From Fragilariopsis cylindrus CCMP1102 (lineage: Eukaryota; Bacillariophyta; Bacillariophyceae; Bacillariales; Bacillariaceae): DNA of 64,000 nucleotides. The translations under genes and the position numbers were made by a program. Below are positions 46,682 to 56,164 of this stretch, piece by piece; positions within the stretch are counted from its first letter, which is position 1; each line of letters begins with the position of its first letter. The DNA lies in the NCBI GenBank assembly GCA_900095095.1, contig FMBT01000177.1, positions 1 through 64,000 of the forward strand. Reading direction: 5' to 3'. The notes under the pieces were generated by a model. The model worked only from the letters and a program-made list of their open reading frames with translations. It did no database searches and was not told the DNA's origin.

Positions 46682-49160
46682 ACCAACATCAGTACACAGA
46701 GCACTACGTCCAATATATCTATATGAAGAAGGCAAAAGCCCAGCTACACTGCAAGGGTGTGATGAGATACTCAAGTCACTAGCAAGTGGGGCGCGCAAAC
46801 CCGTTACTAGAGAGTATTCAAATACAACAGCCCAGCCAGCCAGTTGCCACCAGGCGAGCTTGATCCATTCAAACCAACTCAATATCAACCACTCATTAGC
46901 TAAGATAGCCTACGAGTGATGGATCAGTTGTAATAGGATCCAACTAGCCAGTCAGGACGCTAAGATAAGATAGCTCATAATAACTTTAGACATTAGTTAA
47001 TAACCAAAGTATACGCTATATCGTAGCTCAACAATTGGGGTAGTTGTCTGATGTTGGTTTTGAGTCAGTTCTTAAGTAGAGTGGTTTTTTACGGTATGAG
47101 TGATCTCAGTAGTCTGCAGATTAATCATAGTTTAGTTGAGCTAGCACTTTCAATGGCAAATAGAGTATTTTTACATTAGCAACAATGATCAGTTCAGAGC
47201 TCTTCAGACATTCTAGCTGGATTAATTAAAACATGTTGAATTGCTAGAAATACATGCAGTCTTCTGCACTGATGGCCAAGAAGATAGCTGGTCAATCTGA
47301 TAGCAGTGGAGATAACAATAGCGAAGCAGATTCTAATTTTGAAGTGATCAAACATATCGACCAGTCAGATCAGTAACTGATATAGAAAGAAAGACAGGAA
47401 GAAAGCCGGTGAAGATCTGAGGTCAGATCTATCATCTCTAATAAAAGACAAGAAGTAGTGTAGTAGAAGGTTTGAATAACCCTCATGGAGTTCCAAATTG
47501 TCCAGAAAAAAAAGGGAACTTCATAGTTTTCTTGTGTTGTAGGGTGCGTCACTGTCAGTGCACAGACCGTCTCTGATGGTTATACACTGTATTTTAGAGG
47601 TACACACAGATCTACCTGGAACATGTCCCAACCATAATGTAGGCGGTGCCCTACAGCCCATGGAAGGAAAAAAAACTCCTATCAAAAAACAAGACTCAGT
47701 TGGCACCAATACCAATCAGTATTACCTGGGAGAATTTGACTGCACACTATTTGACCATCACAAACTACCAACCATTGACCTGTGCAGGAAGTCTAAATAG
47801 GATTGTCACACCAAAAGTAAAAGACAACAAGAATCAGAATCACCCTCACGCTATTATACAACACAGTCAACATAACCCCTTCAATGAGAACATGGAGCAA
47901 ACTTCAAACAAGTTCCTGTTTTTATTCCATCATGTTCAACTACCCAACAAACTGCACACAACAAATTGCCTGAACACTGCGTTATATACTTTACGCACTG
48001 TTGTTCTATCAAGGTATACATTATTCTATCAGGGTGAGTTAGATCCCTCACTTAGTGGAGAAAAATTGAAGGAGGGAATACAGTCTGCTATATACATAAT
48101 ATCTACATATAAATTAGCTAGATCAATAAATAATATATACATATATAATATGTTACATAGTAAATGAAATCAAATCAAGTTAGATTAAAATGGCAATTTG
48201 GGTGGTGAAGAAAAAGTTGAGGAAGATGGTAATGATAACCGTGCCAGTAATGAAGAAATCACTACAAGTGTTACTCGTTTTCCAGTCGTTGAAGAACCTC
48301 CTATTGATATTGATAGATGGCAAGTCTATCTGTTCCTTTTGACATAGAGGTCAAACGGCTGGACACAAAGTCAAATGACACAGTTGTCCAAGACTCTCAC
48401 ACCGGCAGAAGTAAAGTTCTATAATTGTATGAAAGACTTGGATGATATCAGTCTACTCAGTGCAGAAATACCATCTGAGGAAGGCAGATATATTGAAACA
48501 GGAGTAGTTGAGCTTTGGATAGGATAATGATGTACTGAAAAGTGGAATGGTAAAGTTGGATTCAAATTCATTATAAATGGTTTTGGTGATAGTGAGTATG
48601 CTAAAGTTGATTCTCGTCATAGCAGAAACGGATGACCGGCTTGGCTCTTTGGTTGTTGTGTCACACATCAGTCCAAGATTATGCCTATTTGCTCTGTCTG
48701 TAACAGAAGCTGAGTTCTATGCTGATGTACTTTGTGCACAAGACATGTTATTTATTATGTGGCTGCTGTTTGTTTGGGGTTGGATGTACAACACAACTCC
48801 CAATGATCCCTGGAAGTCAGCAACAAAGGTGCCATCAATTCTATCAATGGATGGTATATGTCTGGAAGGACTGGTAGACATATTGATGTGAAGCAGTATT
48901 TTCTTTGAGAATTGAAAGAACAAGGAATTATTAAGATCGTATATGGAGATCTGGTGATGAGATGACAGGTGATAAATCTACATAGAACCTGCCACTTTCA
49001 TTATTTGAGTATCATGGACATAAGGTCTTTAGTCTAGATAAATACTACTATGAATCAAAAACTAAGAAGGGTAAGACCTGTCTGAAACTGATTGACTATC
49101 ACAAATGGATTGCTAATGATCACTTGCTAATAATAGAGAATGCATCCAATACGATGGAGG

Positions 49161-49560
49161 CATCTTAGTCTAATAGTAATAGCTTATGATAATTATTTTA
49201 TTACCACCAATACCAGGCATATCTCTATATACTAGTGTTGTTAAATTTCAAATGAAGAAATATCTGTCACCATTAAAATCTCTATTCAATAATTTTGCAT
49301 GGAATCAAAGAGATTTCACAAATAATTGTACAAGACTAGACTAGAGTTCTAGACAATATAGTCATATGCTATAAAAGTATACATATATGACAGGAAGTAA
49401 TTGTCATCAACTTGGAAGGCAACGTAATTATTCTTGAACCGTCGCAATGCAAGCGAGAAAAGAAGCAAATATATATTTATGTAAACTAGGTATACTATAG
49501 ATTTGATAGAAATTACAATTATCTCAAAAGTTTTTTCTAAATGTTTTTACACATCACGAT
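49161..49560. other. Intergenic between the copia relic and the GGCT-like gene
   Basis: AT-rich; nothing recognised. It includes the 3' flank of the GGCT-like gene. Confidence 0.4.
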
Positions 49561-50559
49561 TTAATCTTTGTCAAGAAGATCGAACAATCTGGTAACAGAA
49601 GCTGGTTTTTTGTCTGAAAGATGCATGATCTGATAAAGTATAACTCCAAACACTGCTCCGGGCAGTAGAATTAGTGATGTCATTGTATCACTTGCAATTT
49701 TTGTTAACTTAAGCGAAGATTCTTCGGTTGAATAGAATAGGAATAGCAATCGACTTTGAAATTGATTCAAACCTCTATATCCTTTCAATAAAGAAGACAA
49801 GGAAAACATGAATAGAATGTTATATATTGCTAATTTTCTTTGCCATCGGGTCAATATTTGTACTGGATGTTTTTGCAAGAATTCTTGATAACATGGTAAC
49901 AATCCAAGTTCCTTTGCACCCTCCTTCAAGATTGTCATGTAACGAACCGATGGACGGGGATCATAATTTAGTCGTACGTGATCACGTGCTCTGAGTGCCA
50001 CTGCCTTGACAGATTGTTTTTGTGATTTTCCGTATGGGATTGCATCAACAATTATTTCTTCATATCCTTGATCACTTTTGCCGAGTCCAACTCCTTCCGA
50101 TCGCATCACTTTCTCGTAATTATCAGGTGTTAATCGTATCAGCGCTCCATGACATTCCCCACGTTCGTATGTTAATAACGACCTTGAACCAGAGTCTATA
50201 GGTTCCAATGACCCCATACCTGGTTCAATCGGTGGAATACCACGCATATTGAACGATAATCGGTAGTTTGGTACAACAGCTGCTTCCATTTTTTGTATCT
50301 CAATCTTTGTCCCATTAATACCCCTGTTTTCGATCTTTTTTCTAGACATGTTACTCCCGAGTCCAAAATAATATATTGGTTGGTCGTTCTCAATGGCGTC
50401 GGTTACGAGTTTTGGTCTCTGAGGCGGTTGAGGTTGAATTCGACTTTTTTTGGAGATAAAACTCTCGGAACGAACACCGACAAATATCGACAAAGAAATT
50501 ATTATCTGCGACATGACTAACAGCCATCGCATGGAAGACGTCCTAATCATCTTTATCAT
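49561..50559 (-). CDS. Gamma-glutamylcyclotransferase-like protein with signal peptide and C-terminal membrane segment
   Basis: Intact single exon, 332 residues. GGCT-fold enzymes cleave gamma-glutamyl peptides or glutathione to give 5-oxoproline. Fold signatures are YYFGLGSNMSRKKIENRG (nucleotide-loop-like YGSNM motif, about residues 63-80), VPNYRLSFNMRGIPPIEPGMG, ECHGALIRLTPDNYEKVMRSEG (with the Glu that is catalytic in the family) and GYEEIIVDAIPYG, over about 60-235. The N-terminus has a hydrophobic segment (about 11-30) ending VGVRS, a likely signal peptide or anchor. Residues about 285-315 form a second hydrophobic segment (SLILLPGAVFGVILYQI). Known GGCT proteins are mostly soluble and cytosolic, so a secretory or plastid location is unusual. 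The exact substrate is uncertain. Confidence 0.82.
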   Translation of the reverse strand: MIKMIRTSSMRWLLVMSQIIISLSIFVGVRSESFISKKSRIQPQPPQRPKLVTDAIENDQPIYYFGLGSNMSRKKIENRGINGTKIEIQKMEAAVVPNYRLSFNMRGIPPIEPGMGSLEPIDSGSRSLLTYERGECHGALIRLTPDNYEKVMRSEGVGLGKSDQGYEEIIVDAIPYGKSQKQSVKAVALRARDHVRLNYDPRPSVRYMTILKEGAKELGLLPCYQEFLQKHPVQILTRWQRKLAIYNILFMFSLSSLLKGYRGLNQFQSRLLFLFYSTEESSLKLTKIASDTMTSLILLPGAVFGVILYQIMHLSDKKPASVTRLFDLLDKD

Positions 50560-50768
50560 TTACTTTCGAGTTCTATTCAATGTAACTGTGGTGTCTATCT
50601 ACTGGTTGGCGAATATAATAGGCTACCATCGGAAGGTTACACCGTCTGATGCAATACAGTACGGTACCGGTATGCAATTAACAACGATGATGTGAATTTG
50701 AGAAAACAAAATGGAAAATTTCAAAAAAAAAGTGCTTGCGTTGCGAGTGACTTAGTCAGTCGAGTGAG

Positions 50769-50862
50769 CACGTGAGCACGTGAAGCACGCACGTGTGGGA
50801 AAATGGATCGGATTATTTGTTTCCCGCAGACCTCAAGTTAGTATCTTTTATCTTTTGGCGCC
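50769..50862. promoter_or_regulatory. CACGTG cluster and two E2F-like motifs upstream of the GGCT-like gene
   Basis: Three CACGTG boxes at 50769-50774, 50777-50782 and 50790-50795 lie 210-236 bp upstream of the start codon. TTTCCCGC (50820-50827) and TTTTGGCGCC (50853-50862) match the E2F consensus. CACGTG is bound by bHLH and many bZIP factors. Regulation of the minus-strand gene is inferred from position. Confidence 0.4.
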
Positions 50863-50942
50863 TGCACGACTGAGTTTTTTCAATGACCGAAGATTGCTTA
50901 TTTGAATGGAGTTCAATAATAATATTATGTTCTATCGGTATA

Positions 50943-50988
50943 CAGTAATCGCTCGATAAGAAATCTACGCGCGTTGGAAACTGGGAAT
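50943..50988 (+). repeat. Left terminal inverted repeat of the pogo-like element
   Basis: Outer part CAGTAATCGCTCGATAAGAA (50943-50962) is directly followed by an inner 25-bp part (50964-50988, with CGCGCGTTGGAAACTGGG). Both parts recur inverted at the right end. Confidence 0.85.
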
Positions 50989-51106
50989 TCCCAGTTTAAT
51001 TTTAAAAAATAAATAGCGCAAAACTCCTCACAAAATTAAACCAAAAACAAGGAAAATACAAATGAATTCCAATGATATGAGGAAAAAAGTTAATGGGTCA
51101 CCATAT

Positions 51107-51620
51107 CATCAATTTTCAATCTTAGAAGACAATAGAGATATGTACATGCATGTATATTCAATGGCAATTAATTTACTGTTGATCATAGAGCCAACGTCCT
51201 ACTACAAGGGGTTTCGTCGCGCGAACCAATACGTAATGCTCATCATACCTTTGAAGAAAATAATTCAATAAAGCTTCAATCCAGAAATTTTCAGATTGAT
51301 AGCAAATCATCAATTTTCAATCTTAGAAGTCAATAGAGATATGTACATGCATGTATATTCAATGGCAATTAATTTACTGTTGATCATAGAGCCAACGTCC
51401 TACTACAAGGGGGTTTCGTCGCGCGAACCAACACAAAATGCTGAAGGTGGAATTTATTCAACTCTGTTTCAATCCAGAAATTTTCAGATTGATAGCAAAT
51501 CATCAATTTTCAATCTCAGAAGACAATAGAGATATGCACATGCATGTATATTCAATGGCAATTAATGTACTGTTGATCATAGAGCCAACGTCCTACTACA
51601 AGGGGGTTTCGTCGCGTGAT
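51107..51620. repeat. Subterminal tandem repeat, about 2.6 units of 193-201 bp
   Basis: Units start at 51107, 51308 and 51501 and are highly similar over about 125-200 bp (shared TTCAATGGCAATTAAT and CCAACGTCCTACTACAAGGG). They lie between the left terminal repeat and the 3' end of the transposase gene. Each unit is open in one plus frame, but composition gives no reason to call it coding. Large subterminal repeats often bind transposase in other DNA transposons; that role here is a guess. Confidence 0.88.
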
Positions 51621-51756
51621 ACAAAAGAAATATTTAGATGGTGTAAAGAATTAATTTGAACCATTAACCAATCACCCACTACCATATCAAAAACTAATAC
51701 TAAATACAGTACTTTACATCAGATACAACTATTCCTATACCATTAATATTATTTAA

Positions 51757-54700
51757 TCACCCAAAATATTTCAACTCCCACTCTCCTGTTGGGTTTTGAG
51801 TAGTGTTAGCTCCAGGAGCAATAGCAAGTGCATATGTAAGCTCAAACAAGAAGGTGAGATGTTTATATTTTCTATTCTCTAAACAATCTTTATTTGAACT
51901 TCTCCATGTCAACTTCATTAGCATATCTTCTTCTTCTTTATTCCATTCAAACAAAGCTAGTACCTCATCCCTCTTTGATCTTAACATTCCTAAACCACAG
52001 AGCTGTTGCAAATCATCATATGTTCCCTTCCTACCTTCAATCTTATCAGCTATACTTGCATCAGGGTAGTCTAGTGCCTGTTGTCTTTGTTGAGAAATAG
52101 GTCCATCCAGCTTTGAATACTTCTTATGACCCTCCTCACCCCTCACTACAATGATAGAATCTGAGGCACCTGCTCTATGAGGTTCTGTTCTATTCCTATC
52201 CTTGTTTACATAACTACCATCAGCTTTTTTTAGTTCACCAAGTAGTTCTAAGAATGTACCATCCTTGTGTTCTAATAAAGATTCATCAGCTGTTCTATAC
52301 TCCAGACCACGGCATATATGGTCAGAAAGACCACAGAGAAGAGCAATTTGTGGAAGTTTGGTTCTGAAAGATTCCCAGTGCCAGTGAACACCAACTTGCA
52401 AATCTGGTCTGGTATCTGGGACTCTACTAGTTACAAATTTTGGAAGTCTTGACAATAACATTTCACCAAACATTCTGCACTTCAAATTGAGAGTAACCAT
52501 GTCAACAACCAATGAATCAACTAGACCTTTTTGGTTGATAGATTCAACTGCCTTTCCTGCAAGCAGACACCATGCTTTTGTAGCAGAAAACTTGGGTAGA
52601 CTGAATGATCCACCAATCAAAACAAGTGTTGGTTCCTGTATGTTACACATTGTTGGAACTTCAATTCTTGTCACATCAGAAGGAATTTCTCCAATGATAT
52701 CTTGTGCTGCCACCTCCTTCACCAACTGTATCAAGTACTTTCCTTTTGTTTTTGAACAGAACATATTTTCCAAGACCTTCTCTGGAGTTCCTTTAGTTGG
52801 GCATATCCATTTCTCCAGCAAATTTTTCTGGACCCTCACCCTAACAAAGCATTCTAGTTGGGCTGAACTGAGTTTGGCAATGATAGTAAGTGGAATATCT
52901 GCAACAGCTGCTGGAATGGAAGTGGCAGGTAGGTTTGCTCTTTCAAACAATAAACTGGTACATGCAACATTCCTTTCAAGGATTGCTCTGGCTTGTGAAA
53001 CTTTCTGGGACCTGATTCTTCTCTGGTTGTTCAACTCCTTTACCATCCCAGCAGTTTTGGCTTGAAGACATCTGTCAGAAATAATAGGTTGGGCTCTACC
53101 TAAAACAACGGATTTGCTGGTGAGGGGATATTGGTTTCCAACACAATCAATATCAATACCAAAACCAACTTGATCATAGACTTGTTCAGATATACCATCA
53201 CTACTGATATACATTTCACTTGTACATGTCAGTATACTATCCAAGAACAACTTCTCCAAACTAGGTTTGGAGGAGAATGGAACATTGCTTGCCTTCATTA
53301 CTCCAAATATATTAGGACATGCATCAACTTCATTAATGAAACCTGTATCAATGTAAGACTTCTTTATTGATTGTTCTGAATAAGCTTTACCTTTTACCTT
53401 TGGAGAAGTAGCACCACAGTCAATGATGGCATTAAGTTTCTTTGGAGTAAGGATGAGTCTACCACTATCTTTCAGTTGCTTCATTCCATTCTCTAATGTC
53501 TTCCTGAGAGGGCAATCAGTTCCCTTGGTTGTGCTTTGTCTTGATTGATATCTGATGATCTTGAAGAATTCACCAACATCCATTGGTTGATAACACATTG
53601 TTGTCTTGGCACCAATCTTGTTGAACAGTAGACCCAATTTATAGTTTCTTTGCATGACAACATAGTCAACTAGTCTAGCAATCTGCTGCATGTCAGAGTC
53701 AACATGAATTCTGGCAAAGACTTCCTCATCTAGTGCACCATCATAGTCAACAGGTATATTGCAATACTCATCAAGCAAACTTCTAAAGTAGGGAAGGACC
53801 ACCTTAGTATCATACCATTCAAAGAAAGGCCCCATCTTTTGTTTAGCCCTTAGAAGAGCTATGTAACCAACAGCCTTGTTTCTTGCATCCAAATTGCCAT
53901 TGACACACATGCCTTCTACTTGCATGACTAGGAAACTATCCTTTGGCATTTCAGTTTCACTGAATCCAGTAAAGATAGCAACTTGGGGGAGTAGATGACC
54001 TGAAGCAACTGTACCCTCACACCATTTTACTGTCAGGCCATTGCACTTGATATCTTCATTGTTCACCCATGTTGATGTCCTATTCCTGGCTCCTCTTGCT
54101 TGACTAGCTTCTGAAACTCTGGCCCAGGAATCTATTGATGACTCTATCTTGTCAGCACCATCCCAAAAAAAAGTGGAGGTGAAATCATAATTGATAATTT
54201 GATGCAGTCCAATTGGCTTCATCTCCTTACCTGCAACTTGCTCTATGATTTTATGAGCAAGAATACATCCTTCTGGTAAGTCCTGTGGAACCTCATAGTG
54301 TCCTGGAACAAAATGAGACACAAGTAGGGTTGTAATTTGTGACATACAATTTCGGACTGAAGATCCAGCCATCTGCCTTCTCACACCTTGTGGTCGTGCT
54401 CCACCAGCCTTGACCAATGAGATACCATCTTGCCTACCAAGCACAATATTATATTTCTTGATAGTAGACCTTGATGGAGTGGAGGGCATGGTATGTCCTC
54501 TAGCTTTTTGCAAGTCCACAATGCTCTTGGTGAGGTCATTAGTTGTTTCAATTTTTCCTGAATGATTCAAGACTCCATTGTTGAGACCAATGAGATCAGA
54601 TGTTGTTACCATTGGGGGTCTCCCTTCCACAAGACCCTCATCACCAATGGTTGGTAGAATACGGTTGTCATTGTTAAACAGAGAAGCTTTTCTATAAAGT

Positions 54701-55332
54701 GTTGTCTTGCTGCAAACACAATGACCAGCTGATGTTAGTAATGGAACCAACTTTGTGTAGGGATATTTGTAAACTGGACTTTTATCATCAATCTGGGTTA
54801 GGTTCACAAGCTGATACAAACAATATCTTTGACCCTGTACTCCTGGAGATTGATACTTTAACAGCTGGGATAGAAGTGTTGTAGTACCATCATCAGTACC
54901 ATTGTTTATGTTTCTTTTTGATTTCTTTTTTGATGGAGGACTTACTACATTGGGTTGCATCCTTTTATTGGATGATTGTGACAACTTCTCCAATCTTACC
55001 TGATGTTCTGATTTTCTAGCATATTTGATGTGTTGCTGGCGCCCAATGATTTTCTTTTCCTTATTCTCCTGAGCTACTGCTGCTGAAATTAATTCATTGG
55101 AAAGTGTTAAGTTACCATCATATCTTAATACATCATCTAATGTTTCCTGTACTACATGAATACTTGTGACTGCTAGCTGGATTTTTTTTGGCAATCTAAG
55201 CAATGTACGAGCATCTTGTTCTTTCAAAGCAGAATAGATTTCATTTAAGAGAAGAGAAGTATCTTGTAAGATTCTCTTTCCTCCAGCAATTCTATCTACT
55301 TTCAATTGTTGTTTTGTTCCTGTAGATGGCAT
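51757..55332 (-). CDS. Transposase-like protein of the pogo-like element, 1191 residues
   Basis: Intact single ORF, roughly twice the length of a typical pogo transposase. The N-terminus (about 1-260) is basic (PPSKKKSKRN near 135) with a helix-turn-helix-like segment around residues 200-225 (LLTSAGHCVCSKTTLYRKAS). The DDE-like core spans about 390-660: INYDFTSTFFWDG (candidate first Asp), GHLLPQVAIFTGFSETEMP, FFEWYDTKVVLPYFRSLLDE, HVDSDMQQIARL (candidate second Asp) and YQPMDVGEFFK (third Asp; QPxDVG is characteristic of pogo/DDE_1 proteins). The last 500 residues match nothing I know. Assignment to the DDE_1 superfamily rests on the third motif and on the element's ends; the first two Asp are inferred by order. 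Confidence 0.7.
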   Translation of the reverse strand: MPSTGTKQQLKVDRIAGGKRILQDTSLLLNEIYSALKEQDARTLLRLPKKIQLAVTSIHVVQETLDDVLRYDGNLTLSNELISAAVAQENKEKKIIGRQQHIKYARKSEHQVRLEKLSQSSNKRMQPNVVSPPSKKKSKRNINNGTDDGTTTLLSQLLKYQSPGVQGQRYCLYQLVNLTQIDDKSPVYKYPYTKLVPLLTSAGHCVCSKTTLYRKASLFNNDNRILPTIGDEGLVEGRPPMVTTSDLIGLNNGVLNHSGKIETTNDLTKSIVDLQKARGHTMPSTPSRSTIKKYNIVLGRQDGISLVKAGGARPQGVRRQMAGSSVRNCMSQITTLLVSHFVPGHYEVPQDLPEGCILAHKIIEQVAGKEMKPIGLHQIINYDFTSTFFWDGADKIESSIDSWARVSEASQARGARNRTSTWVNNEDIKCNGLTVKWCEGTVASGHLLPQVAIFTGFSETEMPKDSFLVMQVEGMCVNGNLDARNKAVGYIALLRAKQKMGPFFEWYDTKVVLPYFRSLLDEYCNIPVDYDGALDEEVFARIHVDSDMQQIARLVDYVVMQRNYKLGLLFNKIGAKTTMCYQPMDVGEFFKIIRYQSRQSTTKGTDCPLRKTLENGMKQLKDSGRLILTPKKLNAIIDCGATSPKVKGKAYSEQSIKKSYIDTGFINEVDACPNIFGVMKASNVPFSSKPSLEKLFLDSILTCTSEMYISSDGISEQVYDQVGFGIDIDCVGNQYPLTSKSVVLGRAQPIISDRCLQAKTAGMVKELNNQRRIRSQKVSQARAILERNVACTSLLFERANLPATSIPAAVADIPLTIIAKLSSAQLECFVRVRVQKNLLEKWICPTKGTPEKVLENMFCSKTKGKYLIQLVKEVAAQDIIGEIPSDVTRIEVPTMCNIQEPTLVLIGGSFSLPKFSATKAWCLLAGKAVESINQKGLVDSLVVDMVTLNLKCRMFGEMLLSRLPKFVTSRVPDTRPDLQVGVHWHWESFRTKLPQIALLCGLSDHICRGLEYRTADESLLEHKDGTFLELLGELKKADGSYVNKDRNRTEPHRAGASDSIIVVRGEEGHKKYSKLDGPISQQRQQALDYPDASIADKIEGRKGTYDDLQQLCGLGMLRSKRDEVLALFEWNKEEEDMLMKLTWRSSNKDCLENRKYKHLTFLFELTYALAIAPGANTTQNPTGEWELKYFG

Positions 55333-55363
55333 GGTACTAGTTGGTAAGTCGCTGAGAGAACCG

Positions 55364-55660
55364 CAACCGCTGCTCTGATAAAAAATAGGTTAATATAGAT
55401 CTATTCGTCTTTAAATTTAAGTCTATATCGACTATTCAACAGTATGATTGATGTGTTGTGGGACGAAAGGGCGAACAGAGGAGGGGTGTTTGTTGTTGGT
55501 GATGATTTATCTTGTCTTCTTCTGTTGTGGTGGTAGTTGGTATCTTTCTACTACAACCGTTGCTCTAATCAAAATTCTGTTTTTGTAGAAAGTTGCGTCT
55601 TGAAATTCTATCCTATAGCGACCTATTAATAGTTAGATAGGTGTACTGTGGGCCGATTTG
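55364..55660. repeat. Degenerate ~190-bp duplication upstream of the transposase gene
   Basis: Segments beginning near 55364 and 55554 (both ACAACCGYTGCTCT-like, each followed by a TATAGCGAC/TATATCGAC, TATT, and TGTGGG series) look like two diverged copies. They lie in the probable transposase promoter, mirroring the better-kept repeats on the other side of the gene. Confidence 0.5.
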
Positions 55661-55841
55661 ACAAAAAGATGTAGTAGTCGGAATAGAAAGAAGATTAATG
55701 ATGATGTGCAACAAGAAATAGTTTTAAGATTTTTGAAAGTACCTGCATTTTGGAGGGAGATGATTTTGAATTTTGACTTGCGCGCAAGAATGAAAAATAA
55801 AAAAGCAAGTCAGATAAAAAATAAATTCCCAGTTTCCAACG

Positions 55842-56036
55842 ATTCCCAGTTTCCAACGCGCGTAGAAATACACTCTCAATTTTCGGACTTGGTGTGTTTC
55901 TTATGGAGAGTGTGTTTGTTATGATTTTCGGTACGACCCATCAATCACTACACGGGCTATCCCGCGAAAACCGATCTGGTGTATTTCTATAAAGCGTGTA
56001 TTTCTTAAATGTGTATTTCTTATCGAGCGCATACTG
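55842..56036 (-). repeat. Right terminal inverted repeat of the pogo-like element, split
   Basis: The inner part is 55842-55866 and the outer part 56015-56036, separated by about 150 bp containing several copies of TGTATTTCTTA-type sequence. A partial tandem copy of the inner part (TTCCCAGTTTCCAACG) lies at 55826-55841. Confidence 0.8.
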
Positions 56037-56164
56037 TACTGATGTTCATTGCCTATTACGACGTGCTTCTCTATTTGATTTTCAAGAGTCAAGAGCAACG
56101 TCACGTTACACACTTGTAGTCATTTAAACAACAGAAAGTATAAGAAAGCAACATTCATACGCCA

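Larger units (their letters stand above)
39235..49160 (+). mobile_element. Old Ty1/copia-type LTR retrotransposon relic, interrupted
   Basis: Plus-strand remains of a Ty1/copia element of the kind frequent in diatoms. The left part (39235-40089) holds the region after the integrase core, with FNKTPLAPPGCKVVVHERA and a WACHGVVGYYIGPAMKHYR stretch that I recognise from such elements. After the younger insertion (40090-46681) it resumes at 46682 and fades out near 49160. The last recognisable part is RNase H (ALSVTEAEFYADVLCAQDM near 48700) with its C-terminal tail to about 49100. It is clearly broken, with well over ten breaks and missing parts. No LTRs of its own were found. It is an old fossil, older than the element inserted in it. 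The stretch 47000-48200 between recognisable domains is uncertain. Confidence 0.7.
50943..56036 (-). mobile_element. Pogo-like (Tc1/mariner superfamily) DNA transposon, apparently complete
   Basis: 5.1-kb element with terminal inverted repeats starting CAGTA and ending TACTG, flanked by TA on both sides (50941-50942 and 56037-56038). The outer 22 bp of the ends match at 20 positions, including CGCTCGATAAGAAAT. A second 25-bp perfect inverted match lies next to the outer repeat on the left (50964-50988) but about 150 bp further in on the right (55842-55866). One long intact gene on minus occupies 51757-55332. TA duplication, CAGTA ends and the QPMDVG motif in the protein all point to the pogo branch. 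An intact ORF and well-preserved ends suggest recent activity. Confidence 0.8.

Noticed and set aside
47558-47800. 80-codon plus frame inside the old copia relic
   Set aside because: Protein-like, but matches no domain; left as part of the decayed element.
51062-51659. Three similar short plus-strand frames in the transposon
   Set aside because: They result from the tandem 200-bp repeats; no start context or domain supports translation.
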